Shown here piece by piece: positions 62,217-64,000 of a DNA stretch of 64,000 bases (positions are counted from its first letter, which is position 1; every line of letters begins with the position of its first letter). The notes beneath the pieces were generated by a model, which saw only the letters and a list, made by a program, of their open reading frames with translations, did not search any database and had not been told where the DNA came from. The DNA lies in contig NZ_CP019312.1 of NCBI RefSeq assembly GCF_001969365.1, positions 124,001-188,000 of the forward strand, read 5' to 3'. The stretch is from Tateyamaria omphalii. Its GTDB lineage: Bacteria > Pseudomonadota > Alphaproteobacteria > Rhodobacterales > Rhodobacteraceae. Position numbers and translations under genes: made by a program.

Positions 62217-63203
62217 TCAGGGTTTGATGTCCATCCCAACCTTCTTGTTTGTAAAGTCCAGCGTATAGGCCGCCTTCCAGTCCAGATCGCCAGAGATCAC
62301 GCCGGCGTCGACCATCTTCTGATAGAAGTCACCGATCACCTCGTCCGACATGGCGCCGATCCCCAGATCAAGCGTCTTGCCACTGTCCACGATACCCTCG
62401 TCGCGCATCATGTTCTTGGCAAAGTCGATCTTGTCCTGGCTCATGTCAGCGTTCGCTTCCAGGATCATCGCGTCGGCGGCGGCGCTGTCGCCATAGAGGT
62501 AATTGTACCAACCTGTCAGGGACGCATCGACAAAGCATTCCACCTGTTCGGGGCTTTCATCAATGGTGCTCTGCATCACCTCAATGGTGGTGGCATAGGA
62601 CGAATAGCCGTTGTCCGCGATCAGGAACACATTGGGTTTGAAACCGGCCTCCTTCTCGACCAGGTAAGGCTCGGACGACAGATAGCCCTGCATGGCCAGC
62701 TCGGTGTCGGCGATAAAGGGGGCCGGGTTGAAGGTGTAGGGCTGGCGCTGTTCGGTGGTGAACCCATGTTCGGCAATCATCCACTGATAATAGCTGGTAA
62801 AGCCATTGTCGCCGATCAGCAGCGTCTTGTCCTTCAGGTCCTCCCAGCTTTCGACGTCCGGGTGGGCCACGATGACCTGCGGGTGTTTCTGAAAAATGGC
62901 GGCGACCGCGACAACGGGGATGTCCTCGGCCACGGCGTTGAACGCCTGCAACATGTCACCGCCCATATGGTACTGAATGCGGTCCGCCAGCAGGAGGGCG
63001 CGGTTGTTCACCTGCGGCCCGCCTGAAACGATCGTGACGTCCAGCCCGCAGGCGGCATAGGTGCCGTCAGCCACGGATTGGTAAAAACCGCCATGTTCCG
63101 CCTGGGCCAACCAGTTTGTCCCGAACGTGACCGGCGTCAATTCCTCGGCCATCCCGGCCAAAGGCACGGCGGCCAATGCCGCGCTCAGCGCAAATCTATA
63201 CAT
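62217..63203 (-). CDS. NMT1/THI5-like periplasmic substrate-binding protein
   Basis: Binding protein of 328 residues that heads the operon. The ATG at 63203 is preferred since GGGGAG is 9 bases upstream; the ATG at 63212 touches it. Signal peptide MYRFALSAALAAVPLAGMAEE. The mature N-terminus PVTFGTNWLAQAEHGGFYQSVADGTYAACGLDVTIVSGG is the NMT1 pattern shared by HMP, riboflavin and pyrimidine binders. It determines what the operon degrades; a heterocyclic nitrogen compound is the best guess. Confidence 0.88.
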   Translation of the reverse strand: MYRFALSAALAAVPLAGMAEELTPVTFGTNWLAQAEHGGFYQSVADGTYAACGLDVTIVSGGPQVNNRALLLADRIQYHMGGDMLQAFNAVAEDIPVVAVAAIFQKHPQVIVAHPDVESWEDLKDKTLLIGDNGFTSYYQWMIAEHGFTTEQRQPYTFNPAPFIADTELAMQGYLSSEPYLVEKEAGFKPNVFLIADNGYSSYATTIEVMQSTIDESPEQVECFVDASLTGWYNYLYGDSAAADAMILEANADMSQDKIDFAKNMMRDEGIVDSGKTLDLGIGAMSDEVIGDFYQKMVDAGVISGDLDWKAAYTLDFTNKKVGMDIKP

Positions 63204-63373
63204 CACAATCATCTCCCCTGTTTTTTGGCATCACGTGAGCGCAGAGGATGGCGTTTACCCCACGGAAAGAAAGTCACGCGTCTGTGGGATCGTTCAGGCT
63301 GCGACGGAATTGGCGGAATGACGCCTAAAAAAGGGGCGGTGCGATGAAAAAATGATCGCGTGATGGCGTTCGG

Positions 63374-63856
63374 TTACGCGTAATCCTCGCCCGCATATCG
63401 GTTTGGCTGACCTTTTGCGGCGGGTTCACCGATGAAATCGGCCCAGTCTTCGCCGGGCCGCCAGATGCTGTCCATGTTGGCCAAGGCGTCTTCGGGGGAC
63501 AGTTCCGTGCCCGACTGCGCATGGCGATAGAAAAAGGCGCTCACGCGTGCGTTGTAGATGCAGTGCACGTGCATCACCGCGTTCGGATGCCCCTTGATCG
63601 CCTGATCAAATACGGCGAAATCCTCATCCGTTGGCGCCTCGAAATCCACGGGAATATGGATATACGTCATGCCCAACCCGGCCACGGTTCCGGCTTCGTC
63701 CGGCAAGGCGCCCTCGACGTGATGCAGGCCCAGGTTCACGATATGTGTGACGCCCAGGGCGCGGATGTCGGCAAGCTGACGCTCGGTCGGCTGGCCAGAG
63801 GTGGTCAGGCGCGCGTTGATACGACGCCAGTTCAGGATATCAGGCAGGTCGTTCAT
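63374..63856 (-). CDS. Dual-specificity-type phosphatase (TIGR01244-like)
   Basis: Protein of 160 residues with the cysteine-phosphatase signature HCIYNAR (HCxxxxxR) in VMHVHCIYNARVSAFFYRHA and the upstream LTTSGQPTERQLADIRALGVTHIVNLGLH that opens this small bacterial family. It should be cytoplasmic; the substrate is unknown. The ATG at 63856 is chosen, since longer frames read into the upstream gene. It lies 14 bp after that gene and may be cotranscribed with it. The 170 bp after it hold the promoter of the importer operon. Confidence 0.8.
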   Translation of the reverse strand: MNDLPDILNWRRINARLTTSGQPTERQLADIRALGVTHIVNLGLHHVEGALPDEAGTVAGLGMTYIHIPVDFEAPTDEDFAVFDQAIKGHPNAVMHVHCIYNARVSAFFYRHAQSGTELSPEDALANMDSIWRPGEDWADFIGEPAAKGQPNRYAGEDYA

Positions 63857-63870
63857 CTGTCTCTCCAGCG

Positions 63871-64000
63871 TCAGTCGGACATGTGCGCGCAAGCGGCATG
63901 GGCCTTGGTCACGCGTTGGGTTGAGGCGGGAAACCTGATCAGCTTGGCGGCCGGACGAACCGGGCGGGGTACGAAGGCGCCACCGCAATTGGGGCAGGTT
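63871..64000 (-). CDS. C-terminal end of a zinc-ribbon-containing protein (5' part outside window)
   Basis: The frame that ends at TGA 63873-63871 reads TCPNCGGAFVPRPVRPAAKL and finishes AHMSD. CPNCGG is one half of a zinc ribbon followed by a proline/arginine-rich tail. Only 43 codons are visible, so the family cannot be named. Confidence 0.55.
   Translation of the reverse strand, partial: TCPNCGGAFVPRPVRPAAKLIRFPASTQRVTKAHAACAHMSD

Noticed and set aside
63204..63373. Riboswitch (TPP or FMN) ahead of the NMT1-type operon
   Set aside because: I looked for the conserved TPP and FMN core segments and did not find them; only a weak hairpin near 63341-63359 is present.
1..64000. tRNA, rRNA, CRISPR array or prophage
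   Set aside because: No tRNA- or rRNA-like sequence, no regularly spaced repeats and no phage structural genes were seen.

Overview
The window looks like a chromosomal stretch of a marine or soil alphaproteobacterium of the Rhodobacteraceae (Roseobacter group). The evidence is high GC, the complete frc- and agl-type sugar ABC loci in the order known from alphaproteobacteria, TRAP and ABC uptake genes everywhere, a CaiD/acyl-CoA dehydrogenase set of the kind used on quaternary-amine compounds, and a GGAGTATTT-like intergenic element that I associate with this family. No rRNA, tRNA or CRISPR was seen. The genus is not determined.

Layout: (1) 1-4408, fructose/ribose-type ABC transporter (frcA cut by the window edge, frcC, frcB) and a ROK repressor, with a perfect 35-bp palindrome as probable operator. 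(2) 4405-13720, complete alpha-glucoside locus aglEFGAK with divergent LacI repressor aglR and a GH1 beta-glucosidase; two identical AAAGCGCTTT operators lie between aglE and aglR. (3) 13717-22382, a divergent GntR-centred catabolic cluster: GntR, Gfo/Idh/MocA oxidoreductase and SDR to the left; SsuD-like flavin monooxygenase, aldo/keto reductase, flavin reductase and a TRAP transporter to the right. The enzyme trio resembles the sulfoquinovose monooxygenase set SmoC-SmoB-SmoA. (4) 22460-27002, SRPBCC protein, class D beta-lactamase, PEP-mutase-like lyase, Sel1 protein, MauG-type di-haem cytochrome. (5) 26999-32120, CaiD, ADP-forming acyl-CoA ligase, acyl-CoA dehydrogenase and a GlxA/CdhR-type regulator. 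(6) 32051-36341, RND efflux pump and adaptor. (7) 36591-41077, cyclooxygenase-like haem peroxidase and a DAPAL/M24/racemase operon with some likeness to ectoine eut genes.

(8) 41084-50124 is the most unusual part: a single 2,519-residue Tc-toxin A subunit homologue with no TcB or TcC partner in the window, flanked by about 560 and 900 bp of gene-poor DNA, the latter holding the decayed tail of an IS3-type transposase. (9) 50125-53326, a membrane-anchored AraC regulator followed by a convergent SLAM/DUF560 outer-membrane protein and a TbpB-like lipoprotein, i.e. a type XI secretion pair; an identical 11-mer lies upstream of the regulator and of the lipoprotein. (10) 53498-63203, a hydrolase and then a tightly overlapped operon: NMT1-type ABC importer, cytosine-deaminase-like amidohydrolase, FAD oxidase, two flavodoxin-fold reductases, 2OG-Fe oxygenase, creatininase-like hydrolase, probably degrading an unidentified nitrogen compound. 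(11) 63374-64000, a dual-specificity-type phosphatase and the end of a zinc-ribbon protein.

Recurring patterns: strong stem-loops directly after all three ABC binding-protein genes, and three convergent gene pairs whose two TAG stops share one CTAG tetranucleotide.
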